Positions 45,970-56,848 of a stretch of DNA of 64,000 nucleotides are shown piece after piece; the stretch's first letter is position 1, and every line of letters starts with the position of its first letter. The notes below the pieces were generated by a model that made no database searches, was not told the origin of the DNA, and saw nothing but the letters and a program-made list of their open reading frames with translations. Both the position numbers and the translations under genes were made by a program. The stretch is taken from positions 1-64,000 of the forward strand of contig NZ_JADEVO010000009.1 of NCBI RefSeq assembly GCF_017114825.1. The letters are read 5' to 3'. Origin of the DNA: Pseudomonas gregormendelii. GTDB taxonomy: Bacteria > Pseudomonadota > Gammaproteobacteria > Pseudomonadales > Pseudomonadaceae.

Positions 45970-47429
45970 GCAGTAAACTCTCGCGCACCCGCTTGAGCCT
46001 GGTGCTGGTGGCCATGACCCTGGCGGGTTGTGCCAATTACAGTGGCTTGAAAACCGAAGGCGTCAGTCTGGATGCAAAAAGTCTCAAGGCCGGGCAGTCG
46101 CTGACCGGCGTCACCTTGTCGCCTGCCGCCTGGCCGAAAAGCGCCTGGTGGACGAGCCTCGGCGACCCGCAACTTGACGGGCTGATCCGCGAAGCCCTGC
46201 AAGACAGCCCCGACATGCAGATTGCCGAGGCTCGCGCGCATCAGGCCAGCGCCGCAGCCTACGCCGCCGATGCCGAGCGCATGCCGACGCTCGATGCCAG
46301 TGCCGGGGTCAGTCGGTCCCGCCTGGCTCGGGATCAGGACCCGCAGGGGCAGGGCGGGGCGTATTCCACCCTGCGTAACCTCGGTGCCAGTTTCAATTAC
46401 AACTTCGACCTTTGGGGTGGGCAGCGGGACGCCTGGGAAGCTGCACTGGGCGAGGCCCGTGCCGCCGAAGTCGACCAACAGGCCGCGCAGTTGACCCTGG
46501 CCGCCGACGTCGCCCGGGCCTACAGCGATCTGGGCCAGGCCCACATCATCCATGACCTGGCCAGCGAAGACCTCAAGCGTACCCGGCAGATGCTCGACCT
46601 GAGCAAGCGCCGCCTGAGTTCGGGTATCGACAGCCAGTATCAGTTCCAGCAGACCGAAAGCCTGGAAGCCAGCTCGCAGGCCAGCCTGATCGATGCTGAA
46701 AAACGCCTGAACAGCGCGAAGATCGCCCTGGCGGTGCTGCTCGGCAAGGGCCCGGATCGCGGCAATGAAATCCCCCGGCCCAAAGTCCTCCAGGCCAGCG
46801 CCGTGGCACTGCCATCGGTGCTGCCGGCCGAACTGCTCGGTCGCCGGCCGGACCTGATCGCCGCGCGCTGGCGGGTCGAAGCCGCGAGCAAGAACATTGC
46901 CGCCGGCAAGACCCGCTTCTACCCCAACCTCAACCTGAGTGCTGCCGCTGGCTTCGAATCGTTGCTGGGGGATGCAATGTTCGGTTCGGCCAGTCGTTTC
47001 TTCAACGTCGGGCCGACGATTTCCCTGCCGATTTTCGACGGCGGCCGCCTGCGTGCCGACCTCGATTCCCGCGACGCCGACTATGACCTCGCGGTGGCGC
47101 AGTACAACAAAAGCCTGGTCAAGGCACTCGGCGATGTCAGCGACTCGATCAATCAGCTGCGAGATATCGGCCGACAGATCGGCGCGCAGCAGCACGCCAC
47201 CGAGATCGCCCGGCAATCCTACGACACCGTGGTCCAGCGCTACGGTTCCGGCATCGGTAACTACCTGGACGTGCTCAGCATCGAGCAGCAATTGCTCCAG
47301 GCCCAGCGTCAGCTGGCCAACCTGAATGCCGAGCAGATCGACCTGTCGATCCAACTGATGCAGGCGCTGGGCGGAGGCTTCCAGGGTGACACCCTGGCGG
47401 CCGCCACTTCAGCCACGCAGCACAACTAA
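45966..47429 (+). CDS. NodT-family outer-membrane efflux lipoprotein
   Basis: A 487-residue outer-membrane factor with a lipobox (LAGC, lipidated Cys22) and the duplicated OMF repeat (for example AAQLTLAADVARAYSDLGQA and QRYGSGIGNYLDVLSIEQQL). It forms the trimeric exit duct of tripartite pumps. It is the second gene of the operon and is followed by the adaptor after 15 bases. Confidence 0.93.
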   Translation: MSSKLSRTRLSLVLVAMTLAGCANYSGLKTEGVSLDAKSLKAGQSLTGVTLSPAAWPKSAWWTSLGDPQLDGLIREALQDSPDMQIAEARAHQASAAAYAADAERMPTLDASAGVSRSRLARDQDPQGQGGAYSTLRNLGASFNYNFDLWGGQRDAWEAALGEARAAEVDQQAAQLTLAADVARAYSDLGQAHIIHDLASEDLKRTRQMLDLSKRRLSSGIDSQYQFQQTESLEASSQASLIDAEKRLNSAKIALAVLLGKGPDRGNEIPRPKVLQASAVALPSVLPAELLGRRPDLIAARWRVEAASKNIAAGKTRFYPNLNLSAAAGFESLLGDAMFGSASRFFNVGPTISLPIFDGGRLRADLDSRDADYDLAVAQYNKSLVKALGDVSDSINQLRDIGRQIGAQQHATEIARQSYDTVVQRYGSGIGNYLDVLSIEQQLLQAQRQLANLNAEQIDLSIQLMQALGGGFQGDTLAAATSATQHN

Positions 47430-47444
47430 TTCAAGGTAACCGTC

Positions 47445-48650
47445 ATGGCCACTGCCGAAAACACTCAAAAAGCCGCCGATGCTCCTCAGGACACCGGCAA
47501 TCCGCGCAAGCGCAAGATCATGCTGGTGCTTCTGGCCATTGTCGTGATCCTCGCCGGTGCTGGCGTCTGGGCCTATCACGAGCTCTACGGGCGCTGGAAC
47601 GAGAGCACCGACGATGCCTATGTGAACGGCAACGTGGTGGAGATCACTCCGCTGGTTACCGGCACCGTGGTCAGCATCGGTGCCGACGATGGCGACCTGG
47701 TGCATGAAGGTCAGGTGCTGATCAATTTCGACCCGAATGACGCCGAAGTCGGGCTGCAAAGTGCCCAGGCCAACCTGGCCCGCACCGTGCGTCAGGTTCG
47801 CGGCTTGTACAGCAATGTCGACGGCATGAAAGCCCAGGTCAACGCCCAGCAGGCGGAAGTGCAGAAGGCCCAGGACAACTTCAATCGACGCAAGAACCTG
47901 GCAGCCGGCGGGGCGATCTCCCAGGAAGAACTGTCCCACGCCCGCGATGACCTGACCTCGGCGCAAAACGCCCTGGCCAATGCCCGCCAGCAACTCAAAA
48001 CCACCAGCGCGCTGGTGGATGACACTGTGGTTTCGTCGCACCCGGACGTGATGTCCGCCGCCGCGCAACTACGCCAGGCCTACCTGACCAACGCCCGCAG
48101 CACCTTGATCGCTCCGGTCACCGGTTATGTCGCCAAGCGCACGGTGCAGTTGGGCCAGCGGGTTCAACCGGGCACCGCGCTGATGGCGGTGATTCCCCTG
48201 GATCAACTGTGGATCGACGCCAACTTCAAGGAAACCCAGCTGCGCGACATGCGCATCGGGCAGCCGGTGGACATCGAAGCCGACCTCTATGGCAGTGACG
48301 TGAAGTACAGCGGCACCATCGACAGCCTTGGCGCCGGAACCGGTAGCGCGTTCGCCCTGCTGCCGGCGCAGAACGCTACCGGTAACTGGATCAAGATCGT
48401 CCAGCGGGTGCCGGTGCGGATTCATATCAACGCCGAAGAGCTGGCCAGGCATCCATTGCGCGTCGGGCTGTCGACCCAGGTCGATGTGAACCTGCATGAC
48501 CAGAGCGGTCCGGTGCTGGCGCAACAGCCGCCGCAAAAGGCCTCGTTCAGCACCAACGTCTACGACCGTCAGTTGGCCGAAGCCGATGCAATGATCGCCC
48601 AACTGATTCACGACAACAGCGCCGCGGCGAGCAAGACCGCGCAACGCTGA
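47445..48650 (+). CDS. EmrA-like periplasmic adaptor (HlyD family)
   Basis: A 401-residue membrane-fusion protein: one transmembrane segment near residues 25-45 (KIMLVLLAIVVILAGAGVWA), STDDAYVNGNVVEITPLVTG biotinyl-like domain, a long coiled-coil hairpin, and LIAPVTGYVAKRTVQLGQRV. It links the inner-membrane pump to the outer-membrane duct. It is the third gene of the efflux operon. Confidence 0.92.
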   Translation: MATAENTQKAADAPQDTGNPRKRKIMLVLLAIVVILAGAGVWAYHELYGRWNESTDDAYVNGNVVEITPLVTGTVVSIGADDGDLVHEGQVLINFDPNDAEVGLQSAQANLARTVRQVRGLYSNVDGMKAQVNAQQAEVQKAQDNFNRRKNLAAGGAISQEELSHARDDLTSAQNALANARQQLKTTSALVDDTVVSSHPDVMSAAAQLRQAYLTNARSTLIAPVTGYVAKRTVQLGQRVQPGTALMAVIPLDQLWIDANFKETQLRDMRIGQPVDIEADLYGSDVKYSGTIDSLGAGTGSAFALLPAQNATGNWIKIVQRVPVRIHINAEELARHPLRVGLSTQVDVNLHDQSGPVLAQQPPQKASFSTNVYDRQLAEADAMIAQLIHDNSAAASKTAQR

Positions 48651-48723
48651 TTCGCAACCACACAAACCCTGTGGCAGCGGGCTTGCCCGCGCCCACAGGG
48701 TCTGAAGCTCCAAAGGATTTGCG

Positions 48724-50253
48724 ATGAGCAATAACGCGTCTTTCACGCCTCCCAGCCTGCTGCTCAGCACCATCGGCCTGTCGCTGGCGACTTTCATGCA
48801 GGTGCTCGATACCACCATTGCCAACGTGGCGCTGCCGACGATCTCCGGCAACCTGGGGGTCAGTTCGGAGCAGGGCACCTGGGTCATCACCTCGTTTGCC
48901 GTGAGCAATGCGATCGCCCTGCCGCTGACTGGCTGGCTCAGCCGGCGCTTCGGTGAGGTGAAGCTGTTTCTCTGGGCGACCATCCTGTTCGTGATTGCCT
49001 CGTTCCTGTGCGGCATTTCCACCTCGATGCCGGAGCTGATCCTGTTTCGGGTGATCCAGGGCCTGTTAGCAGGGCCTTTGTACCCGATGACGCAGACGTT
49101 ACTGATTGCGGTCTATCCACCTGCAAGGCGCGGCATGGCCCTGGCGTTGCTGGCGATGGTCACGGTGGTGGCGCCGATTGCAGGCCCGATCCTCGGCGGC
49201 TGGATTACCGACAGCTACAGCTGGCCGTGGATCTTCTTCATCAACGTACCGATCGGTATCTTCGCGGTGATGGTCGTGCGTCAGCAACTGAAGGCGCGCC
49301 CGGTGGAAACCAGTCGCCAGCCGATGGATTACGTCGGCCTGATCACCCTGATCATCGGGGTCGGCGCCTTGCAGGTGATCCTCGACAAAGGTAATGACCT
49401 GGACTGGTTCGAATCCAACTTCATCATCATCGGCGCGGCCATTTCGGTGATTGCCCTGGCGGTGTTCATCATCTGGGAGATGACCGACCAGCATCCGGTG
49501 GTCAACCTGCGCCTGTTTGCCCACCGCAACTTCCGTATCGGCACAATAGTGCTGGTGCTGGGGTATGCCGGGTTCTTCGGGATCAACCTGATCCTGCCGC
49601 AGTGGCTGCAAACCCAGATGGGCTACACCGCGACCTGGGCCGGGCTGGCGGTGGCGCCGATCGGGATCCTGCCGGTGATCCTGTCGCCGTTTGTCGGTAA
49701 GTACGCGCACAAATTCGACCTGCGCCTGCTGGCCGGCCTGGCATTCCTGGCGATTGGCCTGAGCTGCTTCATGCGCGCCGGTTTCACCAACGAAGTGGAC
49801 TTCCAGCACATCGCGCTAGTGCAGTTATTCATGGGCATTGGCGTGGCACTGTTCTTCATGCCAACGCTGAGCATCCTGATGTCGGACCTGCCACCGAGCC
49901 AGATCGCCGATGGCGCCGGGCTGGCGACTTTCCTGCGCACCCTGGGCGGCAGCTTTGCGGCATCGCTGACCACCTGGATCTGGATTCGCCGGGCGGATCA
50001 ACACCACGCCTACATGAGTGAAAGCATCAGCACCTACGATCCCGCCACCCGTGACGCGCTCAATGCCCTGGGCGGCCCTGGCAACCCGGCCTATGCGCAA
50101 CTCGATCATGTGCTGACCAGCCAGGCGTACATGCTCTCCACCGTGGACTACTTCACGCTGCTGGGGTGGGGATTCATGGGGTTGATACTGATCGTGTGGC
50201 TGGCCAAACCGCCATTTGCCGCCAAGGCCGGGCCTGCGTCGGCAGGGCATTAA
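48724..50253 (+). CDS. EmrB-like DHA2-family MFS drug exporter
   Basis: A 509-residue, 14-helix transporter with the DHA2 opening LATFMQVLDTTIANVALPTI, a WVITSFAVSNAIALPLTGWL segment and the motif A-like loop GWLSRRFGE. It couples proton influx to drug export through EmrA and the outer-membrane factor. A single REP-like unit (48671-48700) lies in the 73-base gap before it; coupling with the adaptor is still likely. Confidence 0.92.
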   Translation: MSNNASFTPPSLLLSTIGLSLATFMQVLDTTIANVALPTISGNLGVSSEQGTWVITSFAVSNAIALPLTGWLSRRFGEVKLFLWATILFVIASFLCGISTSMPELILFRVIQGLLAGPLYPMTQTLLIAVYPPARRGMALALLAMVTVVAPIAGPILGGWITDSYSWPWIFFINVPIGIFAVMVVRQQLKARPVETSRQPMDYVGLITLIIGVGALQVILDKGNDLDWFESNFIIIGAAISVIALAVFIIWEMTDQHPVVNLRLFAHRNFRIGTIVLVLGYAGFFGINLILPQWLQTQMGYTATWAGLAVAPIGILPVILSPFVGKYAHKFDLRLLAGLAFLAIGLSCFMRAGFTNEVDFQHIALVQLFMGIGVALFFMPTLSILMSDLPPSQIADGAGLATFLRTLGGSFAASLTTWIWIRRADQHHAYMSESISTYDPATRDALNALGGPGNPAYAQLDHVLTSQAYMLSTVDYFTLLGWGFMGLILIVWLAKPPFAAKAGPASAGH

Positions 50254-50266
50254 TGGTTGTGGCTGT

Positions 50267-50345
50267 AAAAGGATCGCAGCCTGCGGCAGCTCCTACAGGT
50301 GTACACATGACCCTGGAGGAGCTGCCGCAGGCTGCGATCTTTTGA
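50267..50345. repeat. REP-like inverted pair between convergent genes
   Basis: Opposed GATCGCAGCCTGCGGCAGCT units sit between the pump gene and lpxH, which converge. Confidence 0.85.
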
Positions 50346-50347
50346 CC

Positions 50348-51076
50348 TTAAGAGGCTGTAAAATCAAACGGGGACAACGCAAACCCGTTCTCATCCACCT
50401 GCAACGCCCACCCCTGGCGATCCCAGTCCCCCAGCACAATGCGCCTGGCCGCCTGCTCGCCAATCTGCAATTTGTGAATGGCTGGGCGGTGAGTGTGGCC
50501 GTGGATCAGGGTTTTCACCCCGTATTGCTGCATCACCCGCGGCACTTCCTCGGGGGTCACATCGACAATGTCATTGGCCTTCATTCGGGTCTGGGCCCGG
50601 CTTTCGCTGCGCAGTTTGCGCGCCAGCTTGTGCCGCGTGCCCAAGGGCAGGTGGCGCAGGATGAACAGGGTGACGGGATTGCGCAGGTAGCGACGCAGCT
50701 TCATATAGGCTTCGTCGCGGGTGCACAGGCTGTCACCGTGCATCAATAGCACCGGTTCGCCTGCGAGTTGCACGATGCTCGGGTCTTTCAACAGCGTGCA
50801 GCCGGCCTGTTTGCAGAAGGCCTGGCCGAGCATGAAGTCGCGATTACCGTGCATCAGAAAAATGGCCGTGCCGCTGTCGCTGAGATCGCGCAGGGCCTGG
50901 CAGATGGAACGCTGGAAGGCGGTCATGGCATCGTCGCCAATCCACGCTTCGAAAAAGTCGCCGAGGATGTACAACGCACTCGCCGAGCGGGCGCGCCCGG
51001 TGAGCAAATCCAGAAACGCCCGGGTAATGTCCGGGCGCTCCTCTTCCAGATGCAAGTCTGAAATCAGCAGTATCAC
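50348..51076 (-). CDS. lpxH: UDP-2,3-diacylglucosamine diphosphatase LpxH
   Basis: A 242-residue calcineurin-like phosphoesterase with [33 protein letters not shown] and [10 protein letters not shown], the metal-binding signatures in order. It hydrolyses UDP-2,3-diacylglucosamine to lipid X in lipid A synthesis on the inner leaflet. The start is GTG at 51074-51076 overlapping the ppiB stop by four bases, implying coupling. Confidence 0.95.
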   Translation of the reverse strand: MILLISDLHLEEERPDITRAFLDLLTGRARSASALYILGDFFEAWIGDDAMTAFQRSICQALRDLSDSGTAIFLMHGNRDFMLGQAFCKQAGCTLLKDPSIVQLAGEPVLLMHGDSLCTRDEAYMKLRRYLRNPVTLFILRHLPLGTRHKLARKLRSESRAQTRMKANDIVDVTPEEVPRVMQQYGVKTLIHGHTHRPAIHKLQIGEQAARRIVLGDWDRQGWALQVDENGFALSPFDFTAS

Positions 51077-51576
51077 TCAATGATCTCGGCTTTCTCGATG
51101 ATCACGTCTTCTGCGGGAACGTCCTGGTGGCCGGACTTCATGGTGGTGGAAACACCTTTGATCTTGTCGACTACTTCTTCACCGGCCACCACTTTGGCGA
51201 ACACGGCGTAGCCCCAGCCCTGGGTGGTCTTGGCGCTGTGGTTGAGGAAGCTGTTGTCGGCCACGTTGATGAAGAACTGCGCGGAAGCCGAATGCGGCTC
51301 CATGGTGCGGGCCATGGCTACGCTGTACTTGACGTTTGGCAGGCCGTTGTCGGCTTCGTTCTGGATGCTTGGGCGCTTGTCTTTCTTTTCTTTCATGCCT
51401 GGCTCGAAACCGCCGCCCTGGATCATGAAGTTACCAATGACGCGGTGGAACACGGTGTTTTCGTAGTGGCCGGCCTTGACGTATTCGATGAAGTTGGCAA
51501 CGGTCAGCGGTGCCTTTTCAGCGTTCAGTTCCAGGACGATGTCGCCATGGTTGGTGGTCAGTTTGACTTGGGTCAT
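51073..51576 (-). CDS. ppiB: Cytoplasmic peptidyl-prolyl isomerase (cyclophilin)
   Basis: A 167-residue cyclophilin without signal peptide, carrying [21 protein letters not shown] and the [20 protein letters not shown] catalytic face. It speeds cis-trans isomerisation of prolyl bonds. It is paired with lpxH and divergent from glnS. The 281 bases upstream of both genes form the shared promoter region. Confidence 0.96.
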   Translation of the reverse strand: MTQVKLTTNHGDIVLELNAEKAPLTVANFIEYVKAGHYENTVFHRVIGNFMIQGGGFEPGMKEKKDKRPSIQNEADNGLPNVKYSVAMARTMEPHSASAQFFINVADNSFLNHSAKTTQGWGYAVFAKVVAGEEVVDKIKGVSTTMKSGHQDVPAEDVIIEKAEIIE

Positions 51577-51857
51577 GATCGGTACTCTTGATGAATTAAA
51601 GCTTCATGAGATAAAGCGTTTTCAATGAATTCGTGGTTTTGGGCATTGGCGCCTGCAACCGGTTCAGCCTGTATTGGGCCAAGAAACGCAGTTTAGCGCG
51701 ACAGACGCGAATTTCGAGGCTGTTTTTCATTTGCAGGAGATTAAATGCAGCCGTTTTCGGGCCTGCTCTGTCAGCAGCTTGACGGCATCGGCTATGATAG
51801 CGGCTTTGATTTGTCAGGCCCCGTCTGCGGCCGCGCACTTGTACGTTCAAGGATCCT

Positions 51858-53555
<1,698 letters not shown>

Positions 53556-53573
53556 TTCAAGGAAACAACTAAA

Positions 53574-54956
53574 GTGCTATCGATCTACAACACGCTCACC
53601 AAGAGCAAAGAAGTCTTCAAGCCGCTGGATGGCAACAATGTGCGCATGTACGTCTGCGGGATGACCGTGTATGACTACTGCCACATTGGCCACGGCCGCA
53701 GCATGGTCGCGTTCGACCTGGTGACCCGCTGGTTGCGGTTCAGCGGTTACAACCTGACCTACGTGCGCAACATCACCGATATCGAAGACAAGATCATCAA
53801 CCGGGCGCGGGAGAACGGCGAGCCGTTCGACGCGTTGACCGAGCGCATGATCACCGCCATGCACGAGGACGAGGCGCGCCTCAACATCCTCAAGCCGGAC
53901 ATGGAGCCGCGTGCCACGGATCACATTCCGGGCATGCTGAGCATGATCCAGACCCTGATCGACAAGGGTTACGCTTACGCACCGGGCAATGGCGACGTGT
54001 ACTACCGCGTGGCCAAGTTCATGGGTTACGGCAAGCTGTCGCGCAAGAAGATCGAAGACCTGCGCATCGGCGCCCGTATCGAAGTCGACGAGTCGAAACA
54101 GGACCCGCTGGACTTCGTACTGTGGAAGGCCACCAAGCCGGGCGAGCCAAGCTGGCAATCGCCTTGGGGCGACGGTCGTCCGGGCTGGCACATCGAGTGC
54201 TCGGTGATGTCCACCTGCTGCCTGGGTGAGACCTTCGATATCCATGGCGGCGGCAGTGACCTCGAGTTCCCGCACCATGAAAACGAAATCGCCCAGAGCG
54301 AAGCGGCCACCGGCAAGACCTACGCTAACGCGTGGATGCATTGCGGCATGATTCGCATCAATGGCGAGAAGATGTCCAAGTCCTTGAACAACTTCTTCAC
54401 CATTCGCGACGTGCTGGAAAAGTACCACCCGGAAGTGGTGCGTTACCTGCTGGTATCGAGCCACTATCGCAGCGCGATCAACTACTCCGAAGACAACCTC
54501 AAGGACGCCAAGGGCGCACTCGAGCGTTTCTATCACGCCTTGAAAGGCCTGCCGAGTGTTGCTCCGGCCGGCGGCGAAGCCTTTGTCGAGCGTTTCACCC
54601 AGGTGATGAACGACGACTTCGGTACACCGGAAGCCTGTGCGGTGCTGTTCGAGATGGTCCGCGAGATTAACCGCTTGCGGGATACAGATATCGACGCGGC
54701 GGCGGGTCTGGCGGCGCGCCTGAAGGAACTGGCCAGTGTGCTGGGTGTGTTGCAGCTTGAGGCCGATGACTTCCTGCAGGCTGGCGCTGAAGGGCGGGTT
54801 GATGCGGCTGAAGTCGATGCGCTGATTGCTGCGCGTCTGGCCGCTCGGGCTGGTAAAGACTGGGCCGAATCGGACCGCATCCGCGACCAGCTCACCGCCA
54901 TGGGCGTGGTGCTGGAAGATGGCAAGGGCGGGACTACCTGGCGTTTGGCTGACTGA
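53574..54956 (+). CDS. cysS: Cysteinyl-tRNA synthetase
   Basis: A 460-residue class I synthetase with [12 protein letters not shown] (HIGH motif), the zinc-binding Cys/His residues around [20 protein letters not shown], and KMSKS within [14 protein letters not shown]. It attaches cysteine to tRNA-Cys. The start is GTG at 53574-53576, preceded by AAGGAAA. A strong terminator follows at 54977-55000. Confidence 0.97.
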   Translation: MLSIYNTLTKSKEVFKPLDGNNVRMYVCGMTVYDYCHIGHGRSMVAFDLVTRWLRFSGYNLTYVRNITDIEDKIINRARENGEPFDALTERMITAMHEDEARLNILKPDMEPRATDHIPGMLSMIQTLIDKGYAYAPGNGDVYYRVAKFMGYGKLSRKKIEDLRIGARIEVDESKQDPLDFVLWKATKPGEPSWQSPWGDGRPGWHIECSVMSTCCLGETFDIHGGGSDLEFPHHENEIAQSEAATGKTYANAWMHCGMIRINGEKMSKSLNNFFTIRDVLEKYHPEVVRYLLVSSHYRSAINYSEDNLKDAKGALERFYHALKGLPSVAPAGGEAFVERFTQVMNDDFGTPEACAVLFEMVREINRLRDTDIDAAAGLAARLKELASVLGVLQLEADDFLQAGAEGRVDAAEVDALIAARLAARAGKDWAESDRIRDQLTAMGVVLEDGKGGTTWRLAD

Positions 54957-54976
54957 TAGCGATCGTCGTTGAAAAC

Positions 54977-55000
54977 AAAACCCGCCTTGTGCGGGTTTTT
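54977..55000 (+). terminator. Rho-independent terminator of glnS-cysS
   Basis: AAAACCCGC, a five-base loop, GCGGGTTTTT, 20 bases after the cysS stop. Confidence 0.9.
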
Positions 55001-55327
55001 GTTTTTTGGGTGCGTGTGGTCGAGGGGTAAACGCATTTTAGTGGTAAGAAGTGTTGGCGTTGTTCAACGTGTGCAGCGGTTAGTCTTGAGTGGTTGACTT
55101 TGTGTGTCGTTTCGGTGTTTCGAACTGGCAATAAGTTCGTTAGTTTTTTTGTGAGGTTTTTCCGAAGAGCGAGTAGGAAGTTTCCTTTTTGGTTTTTTAG
55201 TAAAGACAGGCGTGGTTAAGTAAGAGAAGTGTGTGATCCAATGGATGATATTTCTTGAGCTAGCACTTGTCCGCGATTCAGGTGCAATCAACTTTAGAAA
55301 TGCCGTTTTCGCTTCTGGGAGGTTAAT

Positions 55328-55450
55328 GTGCAAGACCTGATTACTTCTGAGTATCCCGATCATGTGTGCATCCACAATTTCTTCGAAGAGCAGGTTGCGC
55401 GCGGTCCGGGGTCAACGGCGCTTATCTTTGCGGGCCAAGTGCTCAGCTGA
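55328..55450 (+). pseudogene. Remnant of an NRPS adenylation-domain start
   Basis: A 40-codon stretch read from GTG 55328 to TGA 55448-55450 contains the sequence YPDHVCIHNFFEEQVARGPG and then STALIFAGQVLS. This matches the highly recognisable junction that opens NRPS adenylation domains (pattern YPxxxCIHxLFEEQVARTPDxxALxFxGQxLSY). The frame is open back to a TAG at 55295 and includes VNVQDLITSE, which fits the preceding linker. It stops exactly where the conserved Tyr should follow. No condensation or further adenylation sequence is found beside it, so it is a decayed fragment in an AT-rich 580-base gap (54957-55540) that otherwise holds no gene. Confidence 0.7.
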
Positions 55451-55540
55451 ATAATAACATCCGGTCACCGATACCTTCCCATTAGTTGCGTCAAATACTG
55501 TGGGCTACTTATTCAGTGTTAAATTCAGAAAGGACAAATC

Positions 55541-56749
55541 ATGGCTAATCCTTATCGCGAACTTCTCACCACCCCGGGCGTCATGGGGTTAGTGATCGCG
55601 AGTTCCATTGCCCGTCTGCCCCAGGCAATGATCGGCATCGGCGTCATTACCATGTTGGTGCAGCAGACGGGTCTTTATTGGCTGGCGGGCTCGGTCGCCG
55701 GTACTTTTACCTTGGCGAATGCGCTTATCGGCCCGCACGTATCAAAACTCGTTGATCAACGGGGCCAGAGTCGGGTTCTGCCGTTTGTGACGGCCTTCAG
55801 CATTGGCATGTTGCTGGCGCTAATCATTGCTGTCTCTCTGAGGGCTCCGGCCCCACTGCTTTTTATTCTTGCGGGATTGGCGGGCACGATGCCGAGCATG
55901 CCCGCGATGATAAGAGCACGCTGGACGCAACTTTTCCGCGGCAAGCCGCAATTACACACGGCCTTCTCTTTGGACACGGTTCTAACTGAACTCGCCTTTA
56001 TCATCGGCCCACCACTCGCCATTGGTTTGAGCGTCAGCTTTTTCGCCGAAGCCGGGCCGCTTGTAGCCGTCTTGTTGCTGGTTGTCGGCGTGACGGCTTT
56101 TCTTATGCAACGGCAGACAGAACCGAAGGTGGTCGTTGGCGTTAAAAGGAACGCTAGCTCGATCCTGCTTATCCCCGGCGTTCGTACCATCGTGCTGGCG
56201 CTCTTGGCCATGGGTGTGATTGGCGGATCAATCGACGTTGCGGTTGTTGCCTTCGCCAACGCTCAAGGCTGGCCAGCGTCCGCCAGTTTCACCCTGGCAG
56301 CCTATGCGCTCGGTTCAATGATTGCGGGCCTGACGTTCGGCGCGATAAGGATTTCCTTACCGATTGAAAAGCAGTTCTTTATCGGAGTTCTGATAACAGC
56401 AGTCACAGCCGTGTTGCCCATTTTCTCACCGGACGTCTACATCCTTTCGGGGATGCTGTTTGTGGCAGGTGTGTCATTTGCGCCAACTATGGTCGTCGTC
56501 AAGAACCTCGGTACTATCATTGTTCCGCCGTCTAGGATCACCGAAGGACTGACATGGATGACAACGGGTATCAGCATAGGCGTAGCGCTCGGTGGAGTAC
56601 TATCGGGCTTGATCATCGATACTTATGGTGCACGAGCAGGGTTCGGTGTAGCCATTGCCGCAGGGCTAATAATGGTGGTCATCGTGCTGCTTGGCCTGCG
56701 CACCCTTCAAGCCGCGTCAGCGACGTATGCCGAGCCGATCTTTCAATAA
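55541..56749 (+). CDS. MFS transporter, probable exporter
   Basis: A 402-residue carrier with about 12 helices. The LVIASSIARLPQAMIGIGVI opening, GPHVSKLVDQRGQSRVLP loop and TLVDQ-free second half resemble MFS_1 exporters annotated only generally. It has a good AGAAAGGAC ribosome site. It lies directly after the NRPS remnant and before a convergent sigma-54 regulator, so it may be a leftover accessory gene of a lost biosynthetic cluster. That is an inference from position. Confidence 0.83.
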   Translation: MANPYRELLTTPGVMGLVIASSIARLPQAMIGIGVITMLVQQTGLYWLAGSVAGTFTLANALIGPHVSKLVDQRGQSRVLPFVTAFSIGMLLALIIAVSLRAPAPLLFILAGLAGTMPSMPAMIRARWTQLFRGKPQLHTAFSLDTVLTELAFIIGPPLAIGLSVSFFAEAGPLVAVLLLVVGVTAFLMQRQTEPKVVVGVKRNASSILLIPGVRTIVLALLAMGVIGGSIDVAVVAFANAQGWPASASFTLAAYALGSMIAGLTFGAIRISLPIEKQFFIGVLITAVTAVLPIFSPDVYILSGMLFVAGVSFAPTMVVVKNLGTIIVPPSRITEGLTWMTTGISIGVALGGVLSGLIIDTYGARAGFGVAIAAGLIMVVIVLLGLRTLQAASATYAEPIFQ

Positions 56750-56848
56750 TTGGCAATGTCCAGGCTGGACAAATGGACGCAGCACTGCAAGAGGTGATTC
56801 AACTCAGCTAAGGCAATGAGTTTGCTACGCCCATCGTGAATTGATTCA

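Noticed and set aside
55064..55375. Minus-strand frame of 103 codons in the gap after cysS
   Set aside because: It has a random-looking Ser/Thr/Lys-rich composition, no good ribosome site and no motif, and it overlaps the NRPS-like remnant on the other strand.
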